Shown: piece by piece, positions 8,365-17,215 of the stretch
Layout: every line of letters begins with the position of its first letter
Numbering within the stretch: the first letter of the stretch is position 1
NCBI RefSeq assembly: GCF_024734075.1
Contig: NZ_CP102850.1
Coordinates: forward strand, 1,488,001 to 1,552,000
Direction: 5' to 3'
Source of the DNA: Gordonia mangrovi
GTDB lineage: Bacteria > Actinomycetota > Actinomycetes > Mycobacteriales > Mycobacteriaceae
Length of the DNA: 64,000 nucleotides
The notes under the pieces: model-generated
The model's database searches: none
What the model was told of the DNA's origin: nothing
What the model saw: the letters and a program-made list of their open reading frames with translations, nothing else
Translations under genes and position numbers: made by a program

Positions 8365-9624
8365 ATGACCACCACCACAACCGACACCCCCCACGACCTC
8401 CACGAGTTGCGCCGATCGGCGCCGACCCTGCCACTGGCGGGGCGCGCCAAGGATCTGGTCGGCTCGATGATCGACTCGTCGACCTCCCTGCTGGCCGCCC
8501 AGTCCCATGACATCGTGCGGTTCGCGATGGGGTCGCCGGCCGACGAAGCCGTCCCCGCCGACGAATTCCGGCAGATCGCCGGTGAGATCCTCGATCACAC
8601 CTCGTTCACCTACGGCGCCACCGAGGGGGAGCCGCGCCTGCTGCAGCTGCTCGTCGACTACCTGGCGACCACCCCGGACCCGTCGAGCCTCGACCGTCTG
8701 GTGATCACCACCGGCGGCATGCAGGGTCTCGACCTCGCATGCAAACTGTTCGTCGACCCCGGCGACCTCGTCATCGTCGAGTCACCCACCTACACCAACG
8801 GCAGCGCCACCGCGCTGTCCTACGGAGCGCAGCTGCTCGAGGTACCCACCGACGAGGACGGTATGCAGGTGGACACCCTCGAGGACCTCGTCGCCCACAC
8901 GCATCAGACCCCCAAGGCCATCTACACGATCCCCACCTTCCAGAATCCTTCGGGTGTCACCCTTTCCGAGGAACGTCGCCGCGAACTGCTGCACCTGGCC
9001 CACAAGTGGGGCGCGGTGATCATCGACGACGATCCGTACGGACTGTTGCGTTTCGCCGGCGAGGACCTGCCCACCTTCCAGACACTGAGTCCGCAGGACC
9101 CGTTGATCTTCTCGGTGCGCACCTTCTCGAAGATCCTTGCGCCCGGATGGCGGGTCGGCTGGGTGGACGCCGACGCTTCCCTGCGTCAGTTGCTGATCAA
9201 CGGCAAACAGGCGATGGACACCTGCACCAACGTCCCCAACCAGCACATCGTCGCCGAGTACATCGCGCGCGGCGGCCTCGAGGATCACCTGGCGGGTATC
9301 CGCAAGCTCTACCGCGAGCGCAAGGAGGCGATGCAGGCGTCGATCGCCCGCCACCTCGGCGATCGGGTCGAGACCACCGACCCCGACGGCGGATTCTTCC
9401 TCTGGGTGACGCTGCGTGACGAGTTCGCCGAGATCGACACCCGGGAGCTGTTCGAGGTTGCCCTGGCCGACGGAGTCGCGTTCATCCCGGGTCCGGCACT
9501 GTCGCCGGGCGGACGTTTCCGCAACGCCATGCGGCTGTGCTTCGCCTCCAGCACCCCTGAGCGGATCGAGGAGGGCATCAAGCGCCTGTCCGGCAGCCTG
9601 GAGAAGATGGCCCATACTGGGTAG
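8365..9624 (+). CDS. PLP-dependent class I/II aminotransferase (LysN/MocR-domain type)
   Basis: Fold-type I aminotransferase of 419 residues related to 2-aminoadipate transaminases and to the aminotransferase domain of MocR regulators, but without an N-terminal helix-turn-helix. Motifs: ITTGGMQGLDLACKLFVDPGD, YTIPTFQNPSGV, DDDPYGLLRF, the PLP lysine in VRTFSKILAPGWRVGW, and the substrate-carboxylate arginine in AMRLCFA. It lies 93 bases after the M24 gene and 15-40 bases before the M20 gene on the same strand, so it is probably in the same transcript. A GAGAGGTG ribosome site precedes the ATG. It gives the operon a second transaminase, which may act on the amino acid released by the M20 enzyme or regenerate the amino acceptor. 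Substrate unknown. Confidence 0.88.
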   Translation: MTTTTTDTPHDLHELRRSAPTLPLAGRAKDLVGSMIDSSTSLLAAQSHDIVRFAMGSPADEAVPADEFRQIAGEILDHTSFTYGATEGEPRLLQLLVDYLATTPDPSSLDRLVITTGGMQGLDLACKLFVDPGDLVIVESPTYTNGSATALSYGAQLLEVPTDEDGMQVDTLEDLVAHTHQTPKAIYTIPTFQNPSGVTLSEERRRELLHLAHKWGAVIIDDDPYGLLRFAGEDLPTFQTLSPQDPLIFSVRTFSKILAPGWRVGWVDADASLRQLLINGKQAMDTCTNVPNQHIVAEYIARGGLEDHLAGIRKLYRERKEAMQASIARHLGDRVETTDPDGGFFLWVTLRDEFAEIDTRELFEVALADGVAFIPGPALSPGGRFRNAMRLCFASSTPERIEEGIKRLSGSLEKMAHTG

Positions 9625-9666
9625 GAGAACGATCCGACGATGAGGCGAGCAGCCGGAGGTGGCGAG

Positions 9667-10860
9667 GTGTCCCTGTCAGAAGCCGAGGCCGGCGTGTTGT
9701 CGCACATCAATGCCGACACTGTGGCAATGCTCACCGCGAGCCTGGTGGAGGCATCGAGCGAGAATCCCGGCGGTACCGAGGCCGCCGCTGTCGACGTGCT
9801 CGAAAAGGCCTGCCGGAGCGCAGGTTTTTCTGTCACCACCCGTGAGGTGGCACCGGGTCGCCCGAATCTGGTCGCCACCATGGCCGCCGGCGACGGCCCC
9901 GGCCTGATGCTGCTGGGTCACTCCGATGTGGTACCGGCCGGACCGGGGTGGTCGGCGGACCCGTATCGGGCGCGTTACGCCGATGGCCGGCTGTACGGTC
10001 GCGGCGCCACCGACATGAAGGGCGGTCTGGCCGCCGCGGTGGTGGCGATGCAGGCACTGTCACATGCCGCGGCGTACGGCGCCGAACTCACCGGCCCGGT
10101 GCAACTGGTCTGCACCGTCGACGAGGAGGAACACGGCATCGGCGTGCGCGACTTCGTCGCCCAGCAACCCGATCACGAGTTCGCCGGCTGCATCGTCGCC
10201 GAGCCCACTGAACTGGAAGTGGTCCGCGGCTGCCGAGGTGCGTCCTACATCGAGATCGACATCACCGGTCACGCAGCACATTCCGGTCGTCCCGCGGACG
10301 GACGCAGCGCCATCAACGCAGCCGCCTCCATCATCGACCTGATCCGATTCGATCACGAACAGCTCGCCATGACCGCCGACGACCTGCTCGGTTCGGGAAC
10401 CTGGAATGTCGGTACCATAGCCGGCGGGCAGGGCATCTCCGTGGTTGCACCGACGTGCAATCTGGGTATCGACCGGCGTCTCATGCCCGACGAGGACGCC
10501 CACCGCATCGCAGCCGAACTGCGCCAGGCGATCTCACAGGATGGTATCGACACCGACGGGGTGTCCGTGGACGTGCGGGTCACCATGGAGATGCCGGGGT
10601 TTGCCACCGATGAGTCGCATCCGCTGGTGAGCACCACGGTGGGCGCGATCACCGACGCCGGCGCCACGACCTCTGTGGGAGGGTGGAGCGCCGCGTGCGA
10701 CGGCGGATTCGTCAGCCGCGACCTCGGTATCCCGTCGATCGTGTGCGGCCCCGGTGAGATCCACAGCCAGGCCCATCAGCCCGACGAATCGGTCGCCATC
10801 GCCGACCTCGAAACCGCGGCCCGAGCCTATGCGCTGACCGCCCTGCGCTTGCTGAGCTGA
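9667..10860 (+). CDS. M20-family deacylase/peptidase (ArgE/DapE/ACY1-like)
   Basis: Zinc-dependent hydrolase of an N-acyl amino acid or small peptide. Family motifs are complete: GHSDVVPAG with the first metal His, YGRGATDMKGGLAAAV with the bridging Asp, and DEEEHGIG with catalytic Glu and metal Glu. These are followed by a lid domain starting at EIDITGHAAHSGRP, and GPGEIHSQAHQPDE with the last metal His. Start: GTG at 9667 is preceded by GGAGG at 9655-9659 with 7-base spacing and begins SLSEAEAG. ATG at 9640 is possible but would add an Arg/Gly-rich stretch that looks untranslated. Last gene of the plus operon and convergent with the transporter. In proteobacterial ectoine loci the deacetylase DoeB is a different (M14-like) family, so this could be a non-orthologous replacement; that is my inference. 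Confidence 0.85.
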   Translation: MSLSEAEAGVLSHINADTVAMLTASLVEASSENPGGTEAAAVDVLEKACRSAGFSVTTREVAPGRPNLVATMAAGDGPGLMLLGHSDVVPAGPGWSADPYRARYADGRLYGRGATDMKGGLAAAVVAMQALSHAAAYGAELTGPVQLVCTVDEEEHGIGVRDFVAQQPDHEFAGCIVAEPTELEVVRGCRGASYIEIDITGHAAHSGRPADGRSAINAAASIIDLIRFDHEQLAMTADDLLGSGTWNVGTIAGGQGISVVAPTCNLGIDRRLMPDEDAHRIAAELRQAISQDGIDTDGVSVDVRVTMEMPGFATDESHPLVSTTVGAITDAGATTSVGGWSAACDGGFVSRDLGIPSIVCGPGEIHSQAHQPDESVAIADLETAARAYALTALRLLS

Positions 10861-10915
10861 GCGCGGCCGGCGCTCTCGGAGAACCCGGCACAACCGCTCC
10901 CCGTGGACTCGATCC

Positions 10916-12295
10916 TCAGCCCGCCTGCGCAGCCATCGCCAGATCCCGTTCCTTCGACGGGATCTCGGTGCCGCGGATCGAGACGCCTGCGGTCTCCTTG
11001 AGGAAGTACACCGCGACCATACCGATCGCGCATGCGGCCATCATGTACACCGCGGGGAACAGATTCCACCCGGAATTCTCCACCACAGCGTCATTCACCA
11101 GAGGAGCCGTACCACCGAATGCGGCGGTCGCGACGTTGTAGGAGATCGCGAAGCCCGCATAGCGCACCTGGGTCGGGAACATGGCCGGGAAGGTCGCGGA
11201 GATGGTCGCCAGCTGAGGAATGTAGAGCAACCCCAGGATGACGAACCCGATGATGGCCCAGCCGAATCCCTGTCCCATCAGCCAGTACAGCGGAAGCGCC
11301 AGCACGAACAACCCGATCAGCGATGACCACCACATCGGTTTTCGTCCAGTGCGGTCCGACCAGGCCCCGAAGAACGGGATGACCGCCATCATCACCAGCT
11401 GGCCGATGAGGATGACCGCGGTACTGGTGTCAGTGCTCATCCCGATGGTGTTCTCGAGGTACGTCGGCTGGTAGGCCAGCAAGGTGTAGTTGGCCACGTT
11501 GAGCGCGATGACCATGCCGAACATGACGGTCAACGGTTGCCAGTACTTCTTGATCAGGTCGATCAGTTCTTGACCCGGCGATGCCTCCAGCTTGTGCTCC
11601 TCCTCGAGCTCCTCGAAGACCGGGGACTCGTCGACCTGGGTGCGCAGGTACAGACCGACCAAACCGAGTGGCAGGGCAAAGAAGAACGGCAGCCGCCAGC
11701 CCCAGGTCGCCATGGCGTCATCGCTGAGCAGCAGATCGAGTCCCAGCACGATCGCGGATCCCAGGACGAAGCCACCCAGGGTGCCGAACTCCAGGAAACT
11801 GCCGTAGCGTCCACGCTTCTTGTCCGGCGCATACTCGGCCATGAACGTCGCGGCACCACCGTACTCACCGCCGGTGGAGAAGCCCTGGATCACGCGGAGC
11901 AAGATGAGCAGCACCGGCGCCCACGCGCCTGCCACGGCATGGGTGGGCAGCACACCGATCAAGGCGGTGGCGCCGGAGATCAGCACGATGGTGAGCGCGA
12001 GCACCGACCGTCGGCCGATCCGGTCACCGATCGGCCCCCAGATGAAACCGCCGAGTGGTCGGAGGATGAAGGAGATCGCGAATCCGAGCATGGTGCCCAG
12101 CGTTCCGAGGTCGCCGGGAAAGAAGACATCGGTCAGATACGTGGCGGTCGCGGCGTAGACGCCGTAGTCATACCACTCGGTGGCGTTGCCGATCGCAGAT
12201 GCGCTGATGGCTTTGCGGAGGATCGACTTTCCCTCGGGAGATTCCGGATCCGGTCGGGGATGTGCATGTGCGCCTGTTGCGCCGGCATTCGTCAT
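10916..12295 (-). CDS. MFS transporter, metabolite:H+ symporter family (ProP-like)
   Basis: A 459-residue inner-membrane protein with 12 predicted hydrophobic segments. It opens with the MHS-family signature SAIGNATEWYDYGVYAATATYL and has GPIGDRIGRRSVL between helices 2 and 3 and RVIQGFSTGGEYGGAATFMAEYAP after helix 4. Members take up proline, glycine betaine, ectoine, citrate, alpha-ketoglutarate or shikimate by proton symport; ProP takes compatible solutes. It is the last gene of the minus-strand amidase-DUF3830-GntR-transporter series, 137 bases after the regulator gene. That gap is long enough for its own promoter. Placement in the locus makes it the likely importer of the substrate degraded here. 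A substrate assignment from sequence alone is not safe. Confidence 0.88.
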   Translation of the reverse strand: MTNAGATGAHAHPRPDPESPEGKSILRKAISASAIGNATEWYDYGVYAATATYLTDVFFPGDLGTLGTMLGFAISFILRPLGGFIWGPIGDRIGRRSVLALTIVLISGATALIGVLPTHAVAGAWAPVLLILLRVIQGFSTGGEYGGAATFMAEYAPDKKRGRYGSFLEFGTLGGFVLGSAIVLGLDLLLSDDAMATWGWRLPFFFALPLGLVGLYLRTQVDESPVFEELEEEHKLEASPGQELIDLIKKYWQPLTVMFGMVIALNVANYTLLAYQPTYLENTIGMSTDTSTAVILIGQLVMMAVIPFFGAWSDRTGRKPMWWSSLIGLFVLALPLYWLMGQGFGWAIIGFVILGLLYIPQLATISATFPAMFPTQVRYAGFAISYNVATAAFGGTAPLVNDAVVENSGWNLFPAVYMMAACAIGMVAVYFLKETAGVSIRGTEIPSKERDLAMAAQAG

Positions 12296-12432
12296 CTGCG
12301 CCTTCCTCTGATGGTTCGGCCAGTTGTCGTGTGCTGCTTGTCATGTGCGCGCTGTTTACCTCAACTGAATGAGACTATGACAATCGAGCAACAACGGGAA
12401 GGCCGATCACATCACGAGAAGCAAGCTCGCAA

Positions 12433-13152
12433 TCACCCCGCCGAGACCTCGCCCACCAGGTCCGGGGTCTCGTCGTCCACCAGTCGATGAAGTCCGTCGT
12501 TCATGTGCTCGATCATCAGCGCGTCGGCTGCCGCCACGTCCCCCGCCGCGATGGCATCCACCAGCGCCTGATGCTCTTCTATCCGTTCCTTTCCCGACGC
12601 GTACGTTCCGCGCATCGCCCGCAGACACATCCTGGTCTCCACCAGAATTGTTTCGTGCAGCCTCGAAAGGCGCTGGCTGGCAGCGTGTTCCACCAGTGTC
12701 TGATGGAAACGCATGTCGGCGTCCGCCATCTCGACCCCGTTCGGGTCGTCGATGAACTCGTTCATCTGAGCGACCGCATCATTCAGGTCGTCAATCGCGT
12801 CGTGATCCCCACGATAGATCACCTGTTCCACCGCGGCACGTTCGACCGCGGTTCTCGCCACGTACATGTCGCGAATGTCCGAATTATCCATGGAGACAAC
12901 GAAAAGCCCGCGGTTTCGATGACTGACCAGCAGCCCCTCCGCCGTGAGTCGCTGCATCGCCTCGCGTAGTGGACCGCGGCTCACGCCCAGGTCGGCAGCG
13001 AGCCCTGATTCGGTCAGCTGGGAGCCGGGCGGGAAGTCGCCGTTGGCGATCGCATCGTGGAGTTTGCGGGCGATGATCGCCGGCGTCGACTCCTGTACGA
13101 GCGGGGTCAGGACCCGCCTTCGTCCCGACCCTCTCGGCCGCGTCTCTGTCAT
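12433..13152 (-). CDS. GntR-family transcriptional regulator, FCD (FadR) subfamily
   Basis: A 239-residue regulator with an N-terminal winged helix, helix-turn-helix around ESGLAADLGVSRGPLREAMQRLTAEGLLV and wing HRNRGLFV. A C-terminal all-helical FCD ligand domain follows, with the metal/ligand residues typical of the family (DADMRFHQTLVEHA, EEHQALVDAIAAGD, MIEHM). Start: ATG at 13152 has GGGG 8 bases upstream; ATG at 13158 is only 2 bases from it and less likely. It lies inside the amidase operon, whose promoter region contains the best copy of the ATTGT-N2-ACAAT palindrome. It is therefore the natural candidate to bind all three copies and to be autoregulated. The inducer would be a catabolic intermediate binding the FCD domain (inference). 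Confidence 0.9.
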   Translation of the reverse strand: MTETRPRGSGRRRVLTPLVQESTPAIIARKLHDAIANGDFPPGSQLTESGLAADLGVSRGPLREAMQRLTAEGLLVSHRNRGLFVVSMDNSDIRDMYVARTAVERAAVEQVIYRGDHDAIDDLNDAVAQMNEFIDDPNGVEMADADMRFHQTLVEHAASQRLSRLHETILVETRMCLRAMRGTYASGKERIEEHQALVDAIAAGDVAAADALMIEHMNDGLHRLVDDETPDLVGEVSAG

Positions 13153-13174
13153 CTGCATTTCCCCTTTGTTCTAC

Positions 13175-13672
13175 TCATGCGCGCCGATACGAGAGGGTCT
13201 CCCCACGCGCTCCGCCCATCCAGACGTCGTTGCAGGCGGCTGCGAACTCATCGAGACCTTCGGTGATGGTGCCGAAGACGTTGCCGGGCACCCACCCGAC
13301 GTCACCGTTGACCAGCAGATTGTTGCGCCCATAGAACACCGCGACATCGATGAGGAGACGATGGTTGCCTGGTGCGCCACCGGGTTCATATCCGTAGGCC
13401 GGATTCTCCAGCACACCGTCGAATGTGAAGTAGCACAGGTCGCCTGGTATCGGGGTCACGGTGGTGTTCTCCGGTCCGGGCTCCACCGGAGCAAAGGCCG
13501 GCACCAAGGTGTAGATCTCGTTGCGCGCAAACTTGCCGTGATAGACCTGATCACCCAGCGGCAGCGCATCCCAGACGGCGGCCGCGGTGCGGGGCGCCTC
13601 ATCGTCGAGCAACTTGGCCACCGCGGTCACGCCGCGCTGTTCGAGGGTCACGGTGATGTACCGATCGCTCAC
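13175..13672 (-). CDS. DUF3830 family protein
   Basis: A 165-residue cytoplasmic protein starting MSDRYITVTLEQRGVTAVAKLLDDEAPRTAAAVWDAL, the usual opening of DUF3830, a cyclophilin-like fold family of unknown function. No signal peptide or membrane segment. The ATG overlaps the amidase stop by four bases, so it is translated with the amidase, and it ends 22 bases before the regulator gene. DUF3830 genes commonly sit beside amidases, M20 enzymes and Asp/Glu-racemase-family genes, from general knowledge of such loci. That supports a catalytic or substrate-handling role in this pathway, but none is established. Confidence 0.85.
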   Translation of the reverse strand: MSDRYITVTLEQRGVTAVAKLLDDEAPRTAAAVWDALPLGDQVYHGKFARNEIYTLVPAFAPVEPGPENTTVTPIPGDLCYFTFDGVLENPAYGYEPGGAPGNHRLLIDVAVFYGRNNLLVNGDVGWVPGNVFGTITEGLDEFAAACNDVWMGGARGETLSYRRA

Positions 13673-15090
13673 CGGCCCCCCTCACGTGTGGCGAACGGGG
13701 CGACCCGCTCGTAGGCCGCCGCCACCCGGAGCACCATGTCGTCGTGGTGACGAGCACCGACGATCTGCAGACCGGTGGGCAGCGCCGCGGGTCCGCTGTG
13801 GTCGAAGCCGCTCGGCACGGTGATCGCCGGCTGACCGGTCAGATTGAACGGATAGGAATACGGCGTCCACGACGTCCAGTCCGGTGAGTCCGAACCGGCG
13901 GGGACGTCGACGCCGGCTTCGAAGGCGACGCGCGGGGTGCTCGGCGTGATGAGAACGTCGTGGTCGAGATGCAGCTTTCCCATCTCCACCCCGAGTGCCA
14001 TGCGCACCGCGGTGGCGTCCAGATAGTCGGTGGCCGAGAACCCGGCATGCCGGGCTAACGCAGCCGCCAACCCGTGATCGATCTTCTCGTGCGCACCCGG
14101 CCCCTGTGCCCGCACCACCACGTCGGCGCCGCTGAACCAGAGGATGTGGTAGGCCCAGGCCGGGTCGTCCCAGCCCAGGTCGATTTCGGTGACGGTCGCG
14201 CCCAGCTCGCGCAATTGCTGCACCGCAGCATCGGTGTTGCGTTGCACAGCAGGATCATTCAATCCGAAGCCGAGATCGGGGCTGTACGCGATGCGGACAC
14301 CACGCAGGTCGTGCGGCGTTTCTGCGAGGATATCGGCGGAGTTCGTCGTCGGGGTGGGCATGGCCCACCAGTCGCGCGAGTCGAATCCGCTGAGCACATC
14401 GAGCATCACCGCACAGTCGGTCACGGTCCGGGTCATCGGACCGGCATGGGCGAGCGTGCCGAATGGGCTGGCCGGGTAGAGGGGCACGCGCCCGAAGGTC
14501 GGTTTGAGACCAACTATGCCGCAAAAGGAGGCCGGGATACGGATCGATCCGCCACCGTCGGTGCCGATCGAGAGCGGACCGAGCCCGGCGGCGACGGCCG
14601 CCGCACTGCCGCCGCTCGATCCCCCCGAGGTCCGCTCGGTGTTCCACGGGTTCCGGGTGACTCCACACCGGGGGCTGTCGGTGACCCCCTTCCATCCGAA
14701 CTCCGGCGTGGTGACCTTGCCCAGCAAGACGGCGCCGGCTTCGCGTAGCCGGGCCACCGCGGGCGCGTCGACGGCCCACTCGTCGTCGGTGGCGTGGATC
14801 AACTCCGAGCCACGCAGTGTGGGCCAGCCGGCGGTCAGGAACAGGTCCTTGATGCTGACGGGCACACCGTCGAGTGGGCCGAGTGGCACGCCGGTGGCGT
14901 GACGCTGCGCCGACGCCCGGGCATCGGCCATCGCCGCATCGGGGTCGACCAGGCAGTAGGCGTTGATCGCGGGGTTCTCGGCGTCGATGGTCTGAAGTAG
15001 TTCATCGGCGACGGTGACCGGGGAGAACGCCCCCGACCGGTACCCTGCAGCCAACTCGCCGGCAGTGCACCATCGTGCGGTTGTGTGCAT
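13669..15090 (-). CDS. Amidase (amidase signature family)
   Basis: Ser-cisSer-Lys amide hydrolase of 473 residues. The catalytic Lys lies in VSIKDLF. The signature block GGSSGGSAAAVAAGLGPLSIGTDGGGSIR carries the cis-Ser, and the nucleophilic Ser lies in GGGSIRIPASFCG. PTFGRVP follows, with NLTGQPAITVPSG near the C-terminus. No signal peptide, so cytoplasmic. First gene of the minus-strand operon; its ATG is 30 bases from the near-perfect palindrome at 15120-15141, so it is likely under FCD-GntR control. Which amide it hydrolyses is unknown. The next step could be the acid handled by the racemase/isomerase-family proteins. GatA is ruled out by context and by the absence of GatB/C. Confidence 0.92.
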   Translation of the reverse strand: MHTTARWCTAGELAAGYRSGAFSPVTVADELLQTIDAENPAINAYCLVDPDAAMADARASAQRHATGVPLGPLDGVPVSIKDLFLTAGWPTLRGSELIHATDDEWAVDAPAVARLREAGAVLLGKVTTPEFGWKGVTDSPRCGVTRNPWNTERTSGGSSGGSAAAVAAGLGPLSIGTDGGGSIRIPASFCGIVGLKPTFGRVPLYPASPFGTLAHAGPMTRTVTDCAVMLDVLSGFDSRDWWAMPTPTTNSADILAETPHDLRGVRIAYSPDLGFGLNDPAVQRNTDAAVQQLRELGATVTEIDLGWDDPAWAYHILWFSGADVVVRAQGPGAHEKIDHGLAAALARHAGFSATDYLDATAVRMALGVEMGKLHLDHDVLITPSTPRVAFEAGVDVPAGSDSPDWTSWTPYSYPFNLTGQPAITVPSGFDHSGPAALPTGLQIVGARHHDDMVLRVAAAYERVAPFATREGGR

Positions 15091-15119
15091 CGGTTCCTTC
15101 AGCAGATCTCAGGATTGTT

Positions 15120-15141
15120 GGTAGATTGTTGACAATCTACC
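15120..15141. promoter_or_regulatory. Near-perfect palindromic operator between divergent operons
   Basis: The 20-base core GTAGATTGTTGACAATCTAC (15121-15140) plus one more G/C pair gives 10-base perfect arms around a TG centre. It contains the ATTGT-TG-ACAAT core also found at 1038 and 18690. It lies 29 bases from the amidase start and 14 bases before the racemase start, so one bound dimer could control both. A half-site-like GATTGTTG lies directly beside it at 15113-15120. It is the strongest of the three copies, as expected for an autoregulated operon carrying the regulator. Confidence 0.8.
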
Positions 15142-15155
15142 TTGGAGGTATGTGA

Positions 15156-15899
15156 GTGACAACCAGAACGCCGACAGTCGCGCTGCTCTATCCCGGACAC
15201 GCGGCGGAGGACGACTACCCGCTGGCCGAGACCGCCCTCGACGGCACGATCCGGCTGCCGGTGATCATCACCGAGATCGAGTCCGATGATCACACCGTCG
15301 AGGCGATGCGTGCCGTCGGGACCGATATGCCCTTGCGGGAGGGCGCCAACCGCGCCCTGGCCCACGCGCCGGACGCCCTGATCTGGGCATGCACGTCCGG
15401 GAGCTTCCTGTACGGCTGGGATGGCGCACACGAGCAGGTCGCCCGGGTGGCCGAGCAGGTGGGCCTACCGGTGTCGTCGACGTCCCTCGCGTTCGCCGCA
15501 GCCTGTCGCGAACTCGGTGTGACGTCGGTGTCGGTGGCCGCCACCTATCCCGCCCCGGTCGCCGACGGCTTCACGGCCTTCCTCGCCGGCGCGGGCGTGA
15601 CGGTGATCTCCTCGTCCGCGCACGACATCCACACCGCCACCGAAGCCGGAATCCTGGACGGCGACAACCTATTCGAGATGGTCCGGGCGGCCGACTCACC
15701 CGATGTACAGGCGATTCTGGTGCCCGACACCGCCTTGCACACGATCGGCTGGGTCGCCGACCTCGAGCGCGAGATCGGCAAGCCCGTCCTGACCGCCAAT
15801 CAGGTCACCGTCTGGCAGGCCACCCGACTGGTGGGTGTGGACGCGACGACCAACGGGTTGGGCATGCTGTTCACGTCGGACGCGGCCGCGTCCGCCTGA
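15156..15899 (+). CDS. Asp/Glu racemase / maleate isomerase superfamily protein lacking the second Cys
   Basis: A 247-residue protein of the aspartate/glutamate racemase, maleate cis-trans isomerase and arylmalonate decarboxylase superfamily. The first catalytic cysteine is present (C79 in IWACTSGSF). At the second site, where isomerases and racemases have Cys-Thr-Asn, it reads VPDTALHT with Asp191. Two-base racemisation chemistry is therefore unlikely. A one-cysteine mechanism, as in decarboxylase or EutA-like members, is more plausible. Start: GTG 15156 with GGAGG at 15144-15148. It begins just after the shared operator and is divergent from the amidase operon. EutA of ectoine loci belongs to this superfamily, which fits the DoeA-like gene nearby. 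The paralogue at 17913-18665 retains both cysteines. Confidence 0.82.
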   Translation: MTTRTPTVALLYPGHAAEDDYPLAETALDGTIRLPVIITEIESDDHTVEAMRAVGTDMPLREGANRALAHAPDALIWACTSGSFLYGWDGAHEQVARVAEQVGLPVSSTSLAFAAACRELGVTSVSVAATYPAPVADGFTAFLAGAGVTVISSSAHDIHTATEAGILDGDNLFEMVRAADSPDVQAILVPDTALHTIGWVADLEREIGKPVLTANQVTVWQATRLVGVDATTNGLGMLFTSDAAASA

Positions 15900-15910
15900 C
15901 GTCGTACCCA

Positions 15911-17215
15911 TCACGACCGCGGACAGGCCGCCGGAACGTCGGACCGGTGAACGTCACGCGCCTGGGCCTCCCGGAGCCGTCGGTAGTGCCGGTTGCGCGT
16001 ACGCAACACGATCGTGGCGAGGGTTGCCGACAGCACCGAGCCGAACAGCACGCCGACCTTGACGTACTCCTGCCGGTCGGGATCGTCGGCGAAGGCCAGT
16101 TCGCCGATCAACAACGACACGGTGAACCCGATGCCCGCCAGCATGGCGGCGCCGACCACATCGACCCATTTCAGGCTCGTGTCGAGGGCTGCCGGGGTCG
16201 CCTTTGTCACCAGCCATGTGGTCCCGAGGATCCCCACGACCTTGCCGATCACCAGCCCGGCCACGATCCCCAGCGCCACCGGCTCGGAGAGCACCGAGAC
16301 GAGGCCACCGAGCCCGCCGAACGCCACCCCGGCGGCGAAGAATGCGAACACCGGGACGGCCAGCCCCGCGGAGAGCGGTCGGATCCTGTGCTCGAAATGT
16401 TCAGCCAAACCGGGGCCACCATCCCGGTCGCCGGTTCTGTTGGCACGCAACACCGGCACAGTGAACCCGAGCAGCACACCGGCAACCGTGGCGTGCACCC
16501 CCGACTCGTGCACAAAGGTCCAGGTGAACGCGGCCAGGGGGACCAGCAACCACCACGATGTGATGCGGCGCTGAACGAGAATCGCGAACAGCGCCAACGG
16601 AAGCAGGGCAAGACCCAGGAAGGTCACGTCGATGGTGTCGCTGTAGAACACCGCGATGATCGTGATTGCCAACAGGTCGTCGACCACAGCGAGCGTGAGC
16701 AAGAATGTCCGCAAGGCGATCGGCAGATGCGTCGCGACCACCGCCAGAATCGCGATGGCGAAGGCGATATCGGTTGCTGCCGGTATCGCCCAGCCCTGCA
16801 TCGCCGCCGCGCCCTGCCGGTAGGTCACGGCGATGAACAGTGCTGCGGGAACGACCATTCCGCCGATCGCCGCGGCGATCGGCAGGGCCGCGCGCCGCGG
16901 ATCGCGGAGATCGCCGGCCACGAACTCTCGTTTGAGTTCCAGTCCGACGACGAAGAAGAAGATCGCGAGCAGGCCGTCGGCCGCCCAGGCCGACAGACTC
17001 AGATCCAGATGCAGGCCGACCACATCCGCGCCGACCTGGGTCTCGCCGAGCGCCTCGTAGCCGCCACCCCATGGCGAGTTCGCCCAGATGAGCGCCAGCA
17101 GGGCGGCACCCAGCAGCAGGAAGCCACCGACGGCGTCCCGCCGCAGGAGGTTAGCGACCGACAACGACCTTTTGGTTTGTGGGAATACGGGTTTCGCCGA
17201 CACCGATTCGGTCAT
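15911..17215 (-). CDS. nhaA: Na+/H+ antiporter NhaA
   Basis: Electrogenic sodium/proton antiporter of the cytoplasmic membrane, 434 residues from the chosen start. Signatures are FFFVVGLELKREFVAGDL, WAIPAATDIAFAIAILAV and the paired ion-binding aspartates in LAVVDDLLAITIIAVFY. VHESGVHATVAGVLLGF lies in the middle and GAAMLAGIGFTVSLLIGELAF near the end. About 11-12 hydrophobic helices are visible. Start: ATG 17215 (MTESVSAK) rather than an upstream in-frame ATG at 17278, because the added residues do not resemble the family. It is convergent with the racemase-family gene (11 bases apart) and does not look like part of the catabolic regulon, though sodium homeostasis beside osmolyte genes is suggestive. 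Confidence 0.93.
   Translation of the reverse strand: MTESVSAKPVFPQTKRSLSVANLLRRDAVGGFLLLGAALLALIWANSPWGGGYEALGETQVGADVVGLHLDLSLSAWAADGLLAIFFFVVGLELKREFVAGDLRDPRRAALPIAAAIGGMVVPAALFIAVTYRQGAAAMQGWAIPAATDIAFAIAILAVVATHLPIALRTFLLTLAVVDDLLAITIIAVFYSDTIDVTFLGLALLPLALFAILVQRRITSWWLLVPLAAFTWTFVHESGVHATVAGVLLGFTVPVLRANRTGDRDGGPGLAEHFEHRIRPLSAGLAVPVFAFFAAGVAFGGLGGLVSVLSEPVALGIVAGLVIGKVVGILGTTWLVTKATPAALDTSLKWVDVVGAAMLAGIGFTVSLLIGELAFADDPDRQEYVKVGVLFGSVLSATLATIVLRTRNRHYRRLREAQARDVHRSDVPAACPRS

Noticed and set aside
12296..12432. Fourth copy of the ATTGT-N2-ACAAT operator before the transporter gene
   Set aside because: Only fragments such as GACAATCG are present; no palindrome, so the transporter probably depends on the upstream operon promoter or an unrelated one.
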